31,270 nucleotides of DNA from Bacillota bacterium. Lineage in GTDB: Bacteria; Bacillota; Clostridia; Acetivibrionales; DSM-1351. Positions 1 to 7,417 of the stretch are shown in pieces. Location: contig JAEVZU010000061.1 of the NCBI GenBank assembly GCA_023392075.1, positions 1 through 31,270 on the forward strand, read 5' to 3'. The notes below the pieces were generated by a model. The model was not told the DNA's origin. It did no database searches and worked only from the letters and a program-made list of their open reading frames with translations. Made by a program: the position numbers and the translations under genes. The stretch's first letter is position 1, and each line of letters begins with the position of its first letter.

Positions 1-723
1 GATAATCCAAAAGTAAGAAAGGCCTTCTCATTGGCTATAGACCGTAATTATCTGGTTGAAAAGGTTCGAAAGGGCGGAGAAACTCCGGCATCAGGCTTCG
101 TACCATATGGTATTGCTGATGTTAAGCCGGATCCTGATTTCCGTACAACTGCAGGAGAGTTAATCCCCGCAAAACCGCAGGATTACCAGAAGAATATTGC
201 CGAAGCTAAGAAACTTCTTGCTGAAGCAGGCTATCCAGACGGAAAAGGGTTGCCAAAGATTACATACGGTTTGAATACCGGTGCAGGACATGAGCCTGTC
301 GCAGAAGCTATTCAGCAGATGTGGAAGGAAAATCTCGGTGTTGAAGTTGAAATTCTGGCCCAGGAATGGAATGTATTCCAGCAGTCAAGAAAAGATGGTG
401 TTTACAGCATAAATAGAAACGGTTGGTTAGGGGATTATTTGGATCCGTCAACCTTCATGGATATATTCACAACTGGAAATGGACAGAATAACGCCAAGTA
501 CAGCAATCCAAAATACGATGAATTGATTTCAGCAGCAAGAAAAGAAACAGATGTTAAAAAACGTATCCAGATATTCCATGATGCGGAAAAAGTCCTTATG
601 GATGATTCTCCAATAGCTCCGTTATTTTTCTATACACAACCTGTTGTTATATCTAAGGATTTACAGGGGGTAGTTAATACAAAACTTGGATGGGTAATCT
701 TTAACTGGACATCCTTTAAATAA
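1..723 (+). CDS. Peptide-type ABC transporter substrate-binding protein, C-terminal part
   Basis: The reading frame is open from base 1, so this is the C-terminal 240 residues of a longer protein that starts outside the window. The sequence (PKVRKAFSLAIDR near the start, then a KKLLAEAGYPDGKGLP segment, then WLGDYLDPSTFMDIF) is typical of the C-terminal lobe of family 5 extracellular solute-binding proteins (SBP_bac_5; OppA/DppE type). These capture oligopeptides outside the membrane and hand them to an ABC permease. In clostridia they are normally lipoproteins of 530-600 residues, but the lipobox would be upstream and is not visible. No permease or ATPase gene follows; a terminator closes the unit, so this is probably the last gene of an opp/dpp operon or a single gene. 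The exact ligand (oligopeptide, dipeptide, other) cannot be told from this part. Confidence 0.9.
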   Translation, partial: DNPKVRKAFSLAIDRNYLVEKVRKGGETPASGFVPYGIADVKPDPDFRTTAGELIPAKPQDYQKNIAEAKKLLAEAGYPDGKGLPKITYGLNTGAGHEPVAEAIQQMWKENLGVEVEILAQEWNVFQQSRKDGVYSINRNGWLGDYLDPSTFMDIFTTGNGQNNAKYSNPKYDELISAARKETDVKKRIQIFHDAEKVLMDDSPIAPLFFYTQPVVISKDLQGVVNTKLGWVIFNWTSFK

Positions 724-814
724 TTACCTAATTGGTATTTTTTAATGCATCACCCCAAACTCAGGATTAACAGTACTTAGACTGCCATTAAAAAGTTATA
801 AATTCCTATACGCT

Positions 815-859
815 AAAAAACCTGCAGTCACTGGTTTATCAGTGATTACAGGTTTTTTT
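815..859. terminator. Bidirectional rho-independent terminator
   Basis: AAAAAACCTG and its partner CAGGTTTTTT form the outer arms of a hairpin with an inner CACTG/CAGTG stem and a GTTTAT loop. T runs flank it on both strands, so it can end both the substrate-binding-protein transcript (plus) and the tRNA transcript (minus). Its plus-strand T tract abuts the CCA end of the tRNA-Phe gene. Confidence 0.85.
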
Positions 860-934
860 GGTGCCCAGAGCCGGAATCGAACCAGCGACACGGGGATTTT
901 CAGTCCCCTGCTCTACCGACTGAGCTATCTGGGC
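859..934 (-). tRNA. tRNA-Phe (anticodon GAA)
   Basis: On the minus strand the 76-nt sequence folds as a complete cloverleaf: acceptor GCCCAGA/TCTGGGC, D stem GCTC/GAGC, anticodon stem GGGGA/TCCCC around loop CTGAAAA (anticodon GAA), T arm with TTCGATT, discriminator A and an encoded CCA. GAA decodes phenylalanine UUC/UUU. It is the second gene of a minus-strand pair read from the promoter at 1178-1206 and is followed directly by the bidirectional terminator. Confidence 0.97.
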
Positions 935-1082
935 AGGTGGTGGGCCTTTCAGTCGAAAGCGTAACAAAGATGCTGGTAGCATGTTTGTAGCTTGAGAGTC
1001 CCTGTTAGAATTGCTATAGGCAATTCTTATCTTCGCGGGAGCGAAGAAAGGTCCTAAAAAAACTAATTAATAATTAAGGTTG
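935..1082 (-). other. Inter-tRNA spacer with two hairpins and a tRNA 3'-end remnant
   Basis: This 148-nt spacer lies between the two co-transcribed tRNAs. It holds two tight perfect hairpins: AGAATTGC/GCAATTCT at 1007-1027 and TCTTCGC/GCGAAGA with a four-base loop at 1030-1047. At 937-948 it repeats exactly the 12 bases GTGGTGGGCCTT that form the 3' end of the neighbouring CAT tRNA (1082-1093). That looks like the relic of a lost tRNA copy. No protein gene is visible. Confidence 0.6.
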
Positions 1083-1159
1083 TGGTGGGCCTTCAGGGAC
1101 TCGAACCCCGGACCAACCGGTTATGAGCCGGTTGCTCTAACCAACTGAGCTAAAGGCCC
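1083..1159 (-). tRNA. tRNA with CAT anticodon (elongator Met, or Ile2)
   Basis: The minus-strand 77-nt cloverleaf has acceptor GGGCCTT/AAGGCCC, D arm with GCTCAGTTGGTTAGAGC, anticodon stem ACCGG/CCGGT around loop CTCATAA (anticodon CAT), T loop TTCGAGT, discriminator A and encoded CCA. The fully paired 1-72 position excludes initiator tRNA-fMet. The acceptor pairs C4-G69 and C5-G68 and the TTGGTC-like variable region resemble tRNA-Ile2, whose C34 is changed to lysidine by TilS so that it reads AUA. Automatic annotation would usually call it Met. It is the first gene after the promoter at 1178-1206. Confidence 0.93.
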
Positions 1160-1177
1160 TCGAAAAGGACGAGTTTT

Positions 1178-1206
1178 AGTATAATAAAAAAACGTAATTA
1201 AGTCAA
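1178..1206 (-). promoter_or_regulatory. Sigma-A promoter for the tRNA pair
   Basis: Read on the minus strand: TTGACT (1201-1206), 17-nt spacer, TATACT (1178-1183). Start of transcription is expected near 1170, about 11 nt before the mature CAT tRNA. Near-consensus boxes and optimal spacing fit a strong stable-RNA promoter. Confidence 0.8.
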
Positions 1207-1361
1207 TAGTAAACTTATAAGATTTCACCAATAATTTTGTATTCTTAAATAGTTCCTGAATGGTCTTGAATTAAAATAGCAAACTTTGCTAGGAAAGTCT
1301 CAATTTATTTGATAAAATTAGATTATTGAAAGAATAAAGAAAAAGGTTGGGAATTTAACTC

Positions 1362-2411
1362 ATGGGTATAATTCAAAATTTGGAGTACTTATCACAGCTT
1401 GTTGCAGTACCGGGTTATGAGAAGGATGCGGCTGAAAAATGCTCTGTTCTTTTTTCTGACTGGTGTGACCAGGTTCGGGTTGATAAGTTTTTTAATGTGA
1501 TTTGTTTGAAAAAGGGATATAACAAAGCCGCAAAGAAACTGATGATAACTGCACATATAGACGAGATCGGTTTTTTGGTAAATTCCATTGATGATAAGGG
1601 CTTTGTGGGAATAACGAATGTAGGTGGAATAGACAGTAAGATACTGTTGGCTCAGGAGGTAATAATCCACGGAAAGCAGGATCTTATCGGAATTATTGGA
1701 GCTACACCTCCACATCTGCTGAAGGCCGAAGATGCCGGTAAAGCGGTAAAACTGCGCGATATCAGGATAGATACGGGTTTGAACGGTGATGAACTGAAAA
1801 AGTATGTATCCATAGGAGATACAGTTTCATTGAGGGCAAAATTTATAAAAATGAACGATCAAAAGGTCAGCGGAAAGGCCATGGACAACAGGGCCAGTAT
1901 TGCCTGCCTGCTTGAAATACTCAGGTTGCTCAAGGATGTCAATCATGAAAATGATTTGGTATTCGTGGCTTCCGCGCAGGAAGAAACCTATCTGACGGGA
2001 GTTATGACGGCGTCATATGCCCTCAGGCCCGATGCCGCAATAGTTATAGATACCTGTCATGGAGATATTCCTGACCTGTCAAAGGATGTGTCTTCAACGC
2101 CGGGAAAAGGGCCGGAGATATCCATAGGTCCGAATTTACAGCCCAGGCTGGTATCAAAACTCTTTGAACTGGGTAAGGAAAATGGTATTCCGTTTCAAAA
2201 AATGGTTGAAGCCGGAGACACGGGGACAGAGGCATGGGCAACGCAGGTCAGTGCTGCCGGGATACCTACGGCTCTGCTGTCAATACCCATAAGATATATG
2301 CATACGGCTGTTGAAACAGTAAACCTGGAGGATATAAAGTTCACAGCCAGAATGGTTTCAGAATTTGCTAAATTAAGCAGTGAACAGTTGGGGGAATTAC
2401 TATGCTTATAA
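1362..2411 (+). CDS. M42 family aminopeptidase, paralogue 1
   Basis: This 349-residue protein belongs to the M42 (TET / FrvX / YsdC) family of dinuclear metalloaminopeptidases, which form large hollow cytoplasmic assemblies that trim peptides. The metal and catalytic set is visible: AHIDEIGF (H65, D67), AMDNRAS (D175), AQEET (E207/E208), VIDTCHGDIPD (D230) and RYMHT (H314). It is the most divergent of three tandem copies: the usual QEEVGLRG stretch reads QEETYLTG and DDR reads DNR. The start is the first ATG of the frame; the ribosome site upstream (AAGGTTGGG) is weak. Its last codons overlap the start of the next gene by 10 nt, indicating translational coupling. Substrate preference (glutamyl, lysyl, leucyl) cannot be read from the sequence, and older annotation as cellulase/endoglucanase for this family should not be trusted. 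Confidence 0.9.
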   Translation: MGIIQNLEYLSQLVAVPGYEKDAAEKCSVLFSDWCDQVRVDKFFNVICLKKGYNKAAKKLMITAHIDEIGFLVNSIDDKGFVGITNVGGIDSKILLAQEVIIHGKQDLIGIIGATPPHLLKAEDAGKAVKLRDIRIDTGLNGDELKKYVSIGDTVSLRAKFIKMNDQKVSGKAMDNRASIACLLEILRLLKDVNHENDLVFVASAQEETYLTGVMTASYALRPDAAIVIDTCHGDIPDLSKDVSSTPGKGPEISIGPNLQPRLVSKLFELGKENGIPFQKMVEAGDTGTEAWATQVSAAGIPTALLSIPIRYMHTAVETVNLEDIKFTARMVSEFAKLSSEQLGELLCL

Positions 2412-3439
2412 AAGAGTTGACAGATTTGAACGGTGTATCGGGTAATGAAAATGAGGTAAGAGAATTTATTATTGATAAGATACAGAATTTATGTGATTCC
2501 TACAGGGTGGATTCCATCGGCAATATTATAACGTTTAAAAAAGGCGGCAGCAGTAAATTAAAGGTCATGCTGTCGGCTCATATGGATGAGGTGGGTTTCA
2601 TTGTATCGGGACATACCGAAAAAGGCTTTATAAAGTTTAAAGCGGTTGGAGGTATAGATGACAGAATTCTTCCGGGGAAAAAGGTTGTAATCGGAAAAAA
2701 GAAGCTGGGCGGAGTTATCGGAATAAAGCCAATACACCAGCAGGAACGGGAAGAGAGAGAGAAAATATCAAAGATTAAAAATTTATATATTGATATTGGC
2801 GCCGACTCAAAGGAGGAGGCGGAAAAACTTGCTCCATTGGGTGAATTTATTGCTTTTGACAGTGATTTCATACAGCTTGGACAGGAGTGTATAAAAGCCA
2901 AAGCTCTGGACGACAGGGTGGGTTGTGCCGTGCTGATTGAAGCGCTCAAGCACAGCTACGATTTTGATCTTTATGCCTGCTTTACAGTCCAGGAAGAAGT
3001 CGGCCTCAGAGGTGCACAGGTTGCTGCATACAATGTAATGCCTGATGTGGCATTGATTATTGAAGGTACTACCTGCGCAGATGTCCCGGATGTGGAGAAA
3101 CATGATTATTCAACCATACTTGGAAACGGTGCGGCTCTGACAATAATGGACAGAACCTGTTACTGCGACAGGGAACTTGTTCAATATCTGTATGGTGTCG
3201 CAGTTCAAAACAACATAAAAGTTCAGTACAAACAGACTACTACAGGCGGGAATGATGCAGGACAGATTCAAAGGACGGGTACGGGTGTCAAAACCGCATC
3301 CATATCCGTACCCTGCAGATATATACATTCCCCAGTATCAGTAATGGATATAAGGGATTATGAGGCGGTCGAACGGCTTACAATTGCTGCGTTGCATCAA
3401 ATCAGCAAAGAAAAGGATTTTTTAAGGGAACAGATATAA
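2402..3439 (+). CDS. M42 family aminopeptidase, paralogue 2
   Basis: This is the second of three M42 metalloaminopeptidases, 345 residues. Ligands are AHMDEVGF (H60, D62), ALDDRVG (D170), the catalytic and metal glutamates in TVQEEVGLRGA (E198, E199) and RYIHSP (H309). The position that is Asp in copies 1 and 3 is Glu here (IIEGTTCADVPD, E221); Glu is a plausible metal ligand, so activity is probably kept. The start overlaps the end of copy 1 by 10 nt and is preceded by TTGGGGGA, so it is a coupled start. Expected to be cytoplasmic and oligomeric, removing N-terminal residues from short peptides. Fusion, truncation or frameshift is not seen. Confidence 0.92.
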   Translation: MLIKELTDLNGVSGNENEVREFIIDKIQNLCDSYRVDSIGNIITFKKGGSSKLKVMLSAHMDEVGFIVSGHTEKGFIKFKAVGGIDDRILPGKKVVIGKKKLGGVIGIKPIHQQEREEREKISKIKNLYIDIGADSKEEAEKLAPLGEFIAFDSDFIQLGQECIKAKALDDRVGCAVLIEALKHSYDFDLYACFTVQEEVGLRGAQVAAYNVMPDVALIIEGTTCADVPDVEKHDYSTILGNGAALTIMDRTCYCDRELVQYLYGVAVQNNIKVQYKQTTTGGNDAGQIQRTGTGVKTASISVPCRYIHSPVSVMDIRDYEAVERLTIAALHQISKEKDFLREQI

Positions 3440-3462
3440 AACTATAGTTTGGAGGACTATTT

Positions 3463-4449
3463 ATGCAGGAAACATTAAAATTGGTAACCCAGGTATTTGG
3501 GGTTTCAGGCAATGAGGATGAAATAAGAGAAGTCATAACAAATGAGATAAAGAAACATGTTGATGAAATAAGAGTCGATGCCATGGGTAATCTGATAGCG
3601 GTTAAAAGGGGCAAGAAAAAGAAAATCATGCTTGCGGCACATATGGATGAGATAGGCGTTATTGCCACTTTCATCGATGACAATGGCTTTATAAGATTTT
3701 CAAATATAGGCGGAGTATCACAGCTGACTGCTCTGGGACAAAGAGTCAGGTTCAGAAACGGAACCATCGGAACTGTAAACAAGGAAGAAAAACTTGAAGA
3801 TGTAAGAGACCTCAAGCTGTCCAAAATGTATATTGATATAGGCTGCAAAAACAGGGAAGAAACAGAAAAACTGGTTAAGATAGGTGATGCGGCTAACTTT
3901 GCAGGAGATTTCACCGTTCAGGGAAACTGTGCCATATCAAAGGCTATGGATGACAGAAGCGGTTGTGCCGTACTTATTGAACTCATAAAATCACTTCCAA
4001 AAACCGATAACGAAATTTATTTCGTTTTTACAACCCAGGAGGAGGTAGGACTTAGAGGAGCCAAGACAGCTGCCTTCGGAATAATGCCTGACTGTGCTAT
4101 CGCTTTGGATGTGACGCTTACAGGTGATACACCGGAATGTGACAAGCGGGAAGTAAAACTTGGAGGCGGACCTGCCATAAAGGTAAAGGACACTTCCTAC
4201 CTCGCTCATCCTGCTATCCGGAGAGAGCTTGAGAATCTGGCGTCTGAAAATGGAATCCCGTATACATTGGAGCTATTGGACAGAGGCGGCAGTGACCCCG
4301 GAGCCATTCAGACAACCGGTGCCGGAGTTCCCTGCGGAGGAATTTCCATTCCGTGCAGGTATGTTCATTCTCCGGCGGAAATGGTCAGCCTTGAAGATTT
4401 GGAGAACTGTGTAAAGCTCACTTCGCTTTTTATAAAAAACTATAAATGA
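3463..4449 (+). CDS. M42 family aminopeptidase, paralogue 3
   Basis: This is the third M42 copy, 328 residues and closest to the family consensus. It has AHMDEIG (H60, D62), AMDDRSG (D163), TTQEEVGLRGA (E193, E194), ALDVTLTGDTPE (D216) and RYVHSP (H302). The start is fixed by TTGGAGGA six bases before the ATG. It lies 23 nt after copy 2, and only 15 nt separate its stop from the EamA permease, so all four genes probably form one transcript. Together with copies 1 and 2 it would break down short peptides to free amino acids. The three copies share only moderate identity by eye, so they are old paralogues with probably different residue preferences rather than a recent triplication. Confidence 0.93.
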   Translation: MQETLKLVTQVFGVSGNEDEIREVITNEIKKHVDEIRVDAMGNLIAVKRGKKKKIMLAAHMDEIGVIATFIDDNGFIRFSNIGGVSQLTALGQRVRFRNGTIGTVNKEEKLEDVRDLKLSKMYIDIGCKNREETEKLVKIGDAANFAGDFTVQGNCAISKAMDDRSGCAVLIELIKSLPKTDNEIYFVFTTQEEVGLRGAKTAAFGIMPDCAIALDVTLTGDTPECDKREVKLGGGPAIKVKDTSYLAHPAIRRELENLASENGIPYTLELLDRGGSDPGAIQTTGAGVPCGGISIPCRYVHSPAEMVSLEDLENCVKLTSLFIKNYK

Positions 4450-4464
4450 TAGGATACAGATTAA

Positions 4465-5367
4465 ATGTTTAATTTTAAAATAAATGACATAACGCCAAAG
4501 AGAAGTTTGGCGTTGTTTTTACTTGCATTAACAGCAGTCCTGTGGAGTCTGGGAGGGCTGCTCATAAAGCTTGTAAACTGGAATCCCATAGCTATAGCAG
4601 GGGGGCGAAGTCTTATTGCTGCTCTTCTGATTTTATTTTTTATAAAGAAGCCTGATTTCAAGTTTAGTTTTTTAAAATTCTCAACAGCGTTTGTATACGC
4701 AGCTACTGTAATTACCTTTGTGGCGGCTACAAAACTTACAACTGCGGCCAATGCCATAATCCTTCAATATACCGCCCCGATATATGTTGCAATATTCGGA
4801 GCAATTTTCCTCAAGGAGAAGGTAAGATGGTATGATGTCATTACGATAGTAGTAGTCTTTGGAGGGATGCTTCTTTTCTTTATTGATAAATTAACCTCCG
4901 GAGGAATGCTTGGAAATCTTATCGCAATAAGCAGCGGAGTTTTTTTTGCACTGGTTGCCTTGCTCTTAAGACTTCAAAAGGATGATTCACCGCTGGACAG
5001 AATTTTCTGGGGCAATATTATGACTGCTGTTATAGGCATACCTTTTATGTTTCAATCCGTACCGGATACAAAAAGTATGATTGGAATAGGACTTCTTGGT
5101 ATTTTTCAGCTGGGAATTTCATATATATTATTTTCAGTAGCAATTAAAAATATTTCTGCTCTGGAAGCCGTACTGATTCCGGTTATTGAGCCCATTTTGA
5201 ACCCAGTATGGGTAGCGCTTGTTGTTCATGAGGTTCCGGGTATATATTCCCTGATCGGGGGAAGTATTGTTTTAATTATTGTTACGTTAAGATGCATTTA
5301 TACATACTATTTGTCGAAGAAGCGGGAAACAGGTATGAAAAAGCAGGAATTTGCAGGTTTGTCATAG
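4465..5367 (+). CDS. EamA/DMT family permease
   Basis: This 300-residue integral membrane protein has about ten hydrophobic segments arranged as two EamA halves, as in the 10-TMS drug/metabolite transporter superfamily (RhaT/YdcZ-like). Typical motifs are LWSLGGLLIKLVNW at the first helix, ANAIILQYTAPIYVAIFGAIFLKE ending the first half, and SALEAVLIPVIEPILNPVWVALVVHE ending the second. Members export or import amino acids, nucleosides or other small metabolites. Its place 15 nt after the M42 aminopeptidases suggests an amino-acid related role, perhaps efflux of surplus products, but that is inference. The ribosome site is poor (ATAGGATA), consistent with coupling to the upstream gene. The C-terminus is short, basic and cytoplasmic. 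Confidence 0.88.
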   Translation: MFNFKINDITPKRSLALFLLALTAVLWSLGGLLIKLVNWNPIAIAGGRSLIAALLILFFIKKPDFKFSFLKFSTAFVYAATVITFVAATKLTTAANAIILQYTAPIYVAIFGAIFLKEKVRWYDVITIVVVFGGMLLFFIDKLTSGGMLGNLIAISSGVFFALVALLLRLQKDDSPLDRIFWGNIMTAVIGIPFMFQSVPDTKSMIGIGLLGIFQLGISYILFSVAIKNISALEAVLIPVIEPILNPVWVALVVHEVPGIYSLIGGSIVLIIVTLRCIYTYYLSKKRETGMKKQEFAGLS

Positions 5368-5407
5368 AACATATATGTCTGAGTATACTATGAAAAGGGG
5401 TGCTGTT

Positions 5408-7039
5408 ATGAATATTACATTTCTTGGAGCAGCTAAAACTGTAACAGGTTCGTGTTATTTGGTAGAAACCGGAGATAAGAAATTCCTTGTCGACTGCGGT
5501 ATGTTTCAGGGCAGGGCGAATGAAGTGCTTTTAAATGCCGAACCTTTTCCGTTTAATCCGGGCGAACTGGATTTTATGCTGCTTACACATGCTCACATTG
5601 ACCATAGCGGAAGAATTCCAAAGCTTTTCACAGATGGTTTCAAAGGTACGATCTATGCTACAAAACCAACTGTTCAACTGTGCGGAATAATGCTCCCTGA
5701 CAGCGGCCACATACAGGAGATGGAAAATGAATGGCTTAACAGGAAAAGGCAAAGAGCGGGCAAACCACCTGTTAATCCGTTGTATACAGTAAAAGAGGCG
5801 GCGGATTGCCTTGGATTGTTCAAAGGTGTGGCCTATGGAGAGGCAATCAGTGCAGCAGACAATATCCGCGTCAGATTCAATGATGCCGGACATGTTCTGG
5901 GTTCTGCAATAATTGAAATTTGGATCAGAGAGAACGGAAAGGATACAAAGATAGTCTTCAGCGGTGATCTTGGCAATAAGGGAATTCCATTATTGCGGGA
6001 CCCGGCTGTAATTGCCGACGCTGATTATCTTGTAGTAGAATCAACATACGGTAACAGGCTTCATACGTTGAAAAAGGACAAGGACAGACTGGAAAGGCTT
6101 ATCAATATAATTTCAGAAACTGTTGCAAAGGGAGGAAATGTTATTATACCATCCTTTGCAGTGGGAAGGACCCAGGAAATAATTTATGATCTTAACAAAT
6201 ACATGGACGTATTTGGAGATGCGGTTGACAGAATTTTAAATATTCCGGTATATGTTGACAGCCCTCTTGCTACGTCTGCGACTCAGATATTCAGAGAAAA
6301 TCTTGACTGCTTTGACGAAGAAGCCAGGCAGTATATTGCAAACGGGGATAATCCGTTGGATTTTCCGGCACTTAAGTTTACACAGTCCTCTGAAGAATCC
6401 AAAAAGCTTAATGAAAAGACTGAAAGTACCATAATCATATCTGCAAGCGGTATGTGTGAAGCGGGAAGAATCAAGCATCACCTCAAGCATAATCTGTGGA
6501 GAAAGGAATCCACTATTCTCTTTGTTGGCTACCAGGCAGAGGGTACGTTGGGAAGAAAACTGCTGGATGGGGCATCCAGGGTCAAGCTGTTTGGTGAGGA
6601 GATTTCAGTAAATGCAAGGATAGAAGCCATTGACGGATTCTCCGGACACGCGGACAAAGCCGGGCTTCTGTCGTGGATCGGCAGCATTGGCAAAAAACCG
6701 AAACAGGTGTTTATTGTTCACGGTGAACTTGAGGTTATGAATGAATTTGCACAGACCTTGGCTGATGAGTTCAGCCTGAAATGTATTATCCCTTCCAGAG
6801 GAGACAGCTATGTGATAACTGCCGAAAGCGTATATGAAAACGTTCCGAATGCTGATGTCAGGAAGAGATTCAGAAGGCTGGCTGTGGTCGAAATGCTTGA
6901 GACCCTGCGGGAAGAGTTTGAGGAACTGGCTGAAATACTTAAGGGAGATCTCAAACAGGAAAGATCGGATGTTGAGATTGATGAAGTTGCAGCCAAACTG
7001 AAGCTGGTAGAAAAATCAATTTTGGAAGCGATAAAATAG
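5408..7039 (+). CDS. Metallo-beta-lactamase fold, beta-CASP RNase-like protein (YSH1 family)
   Basis: This 543-residue protein belongs to the predicted RNA-processing exonucleases of the MBL superfamily (COG1236-like). MBL motifs in order are VDCGMFQG, HAHIDHSG (H61, H63, D65, H66), DAGHVLGS (H162) and FSGDLG (D187). The beta-CASP signatures follow: VESTYGNR (E211), SASGMCEAGRIKHHL (H357/H358) and the RMMBL motif GFSGHADKAGL (H414). Family members cut RNA using two zinc ions. The last 50 residues form an acidic, probably coiled helix. The start at 5408 is chosen because AAAGGGG precedes it and MNITFLGAAKTVTGSCYLVE matches the family N-terminus; an in-frame start 57 nt upstream would overlap the permease. 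A terminator follows at 7083. The physiological RNA target is unknown. Confidence 0.92.
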   Translation: MNITFLGAAKTVTGSCYLVETGDKKFLVDCGMFQGRANEVLLNAEPFPFNPGELDFMLLTHAHIDHSGRIPKLFTDGFKGTIYATKPTVQLCGIMLPDSGHIQEMENEWLNRKRQRAGKPPVNPLYTVKEAADCLGLFKGVAYGEAISAADNIRVRFNDAGHVLGSAIIEIWIRENGKDTKIVFSGDLGNKGIPLLRDPAVIADADYLVVESTYGNRLHTLKKDKDRLERLINIISETVAKGGNVIIPSFAVGRTQEIIYDLNKYMDVFGDAVDRILNIPVYVDSPLATSATQIFRENLDCFDEEARQYIANGDNPLDFPALKFTQSSEESKKLNEKTESTIIISASGMCEAGRIKHHLKHNLWRKESTILFVGYQAEGTLGRKLLDGASRVKLFGEEISVNARIEAIDGFSGHADKAGLLSWIGSIGKKPKQVFIVHGELEVMNEFAQTLADEFSLKCIIPSRGDSYVITAESVYENVPNADVRKRFRRLAVVEMLETLREEFEELAEILKGDLKQERSDVEIDEVAAKLKLVEKSILEAIK

Positions 7040-7082
7040 AAAAATTGAGATAATTTATTTTTTAATATTGCAAAGATTTATC

Positions 7083-7132
7083 AAATATAGACAAAAAGCA
7101 ATGAGTATTCTCATTGCTTTTTGTCTATATTT
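7083..7132. terminator. Perfect 23-bp palindromic terminator
   Basis: Two perfectly complementary 23-base arms (7083-7105 and 7110-7132) flank the loop TATT. The core is AAAAAGCAATGAG/CTCATTGCTTTTT, giving a T tract on both strands. It ends the beta-CASP nuclease transcript. Confidence 0.8.
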
Positions 7133-7277
7133 ATACCATTCAAATGCCTGACAATAAAGGATTAGAGGAATATTGACCAGATGGAAGTAAATCACACCAT
7201 TTCATACAAAACATGAAGTATATACGTATAATTAATAGCAATTAATGTATATTAGAGATTTTGAAGAAATTGAATAA

Positions 7278-7306
7278 TTGACATTTTTTTTGAAAGTTTG
7301 TATAAC
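7278..7306 (+). promoter_or_regulatory. Sigma-A promoter for the secreted lysozyme-like protein
   Basis: TTGACA (7278-7283), 17-nt spacer with a T run, TATAAC (7301-7306). Transcription should start near 7313, leaving a leader of about 105 nt before the ATG at 7418. The leader has a small ATTGCA-GGT-TGCAAT hairpin just before the ribosome site. The remaining 145 bases between the terminator and this promoter are AT-rich and hold nothing I recognise. Confidence 0.75.
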
Positions 7307-7417
7307 TTATAGGGATGTTAAAATACCAAAAGATCGAATATGTAATTGCCAGAAAATATAAAGCAGCTTGTCAAAGTGAAAAAAATTGCAGGTTGCAATA
7401 CTTTTGGGGGACTAAAT

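Noticed and set aside
1392..1715. Minus-strand frames opposite the M42 peptidase genes and many other genes.
   Set aside because: They are shadows of well-supported genes, without ribosome sites or recognisable domains.
7346..7417. Longer N-terminus for the secreted lysozyme-like protein.
   Set aside because: It would put 24 residues ahead of a clear signal peptide, and GGGGG stands just before the ATG at 7418.
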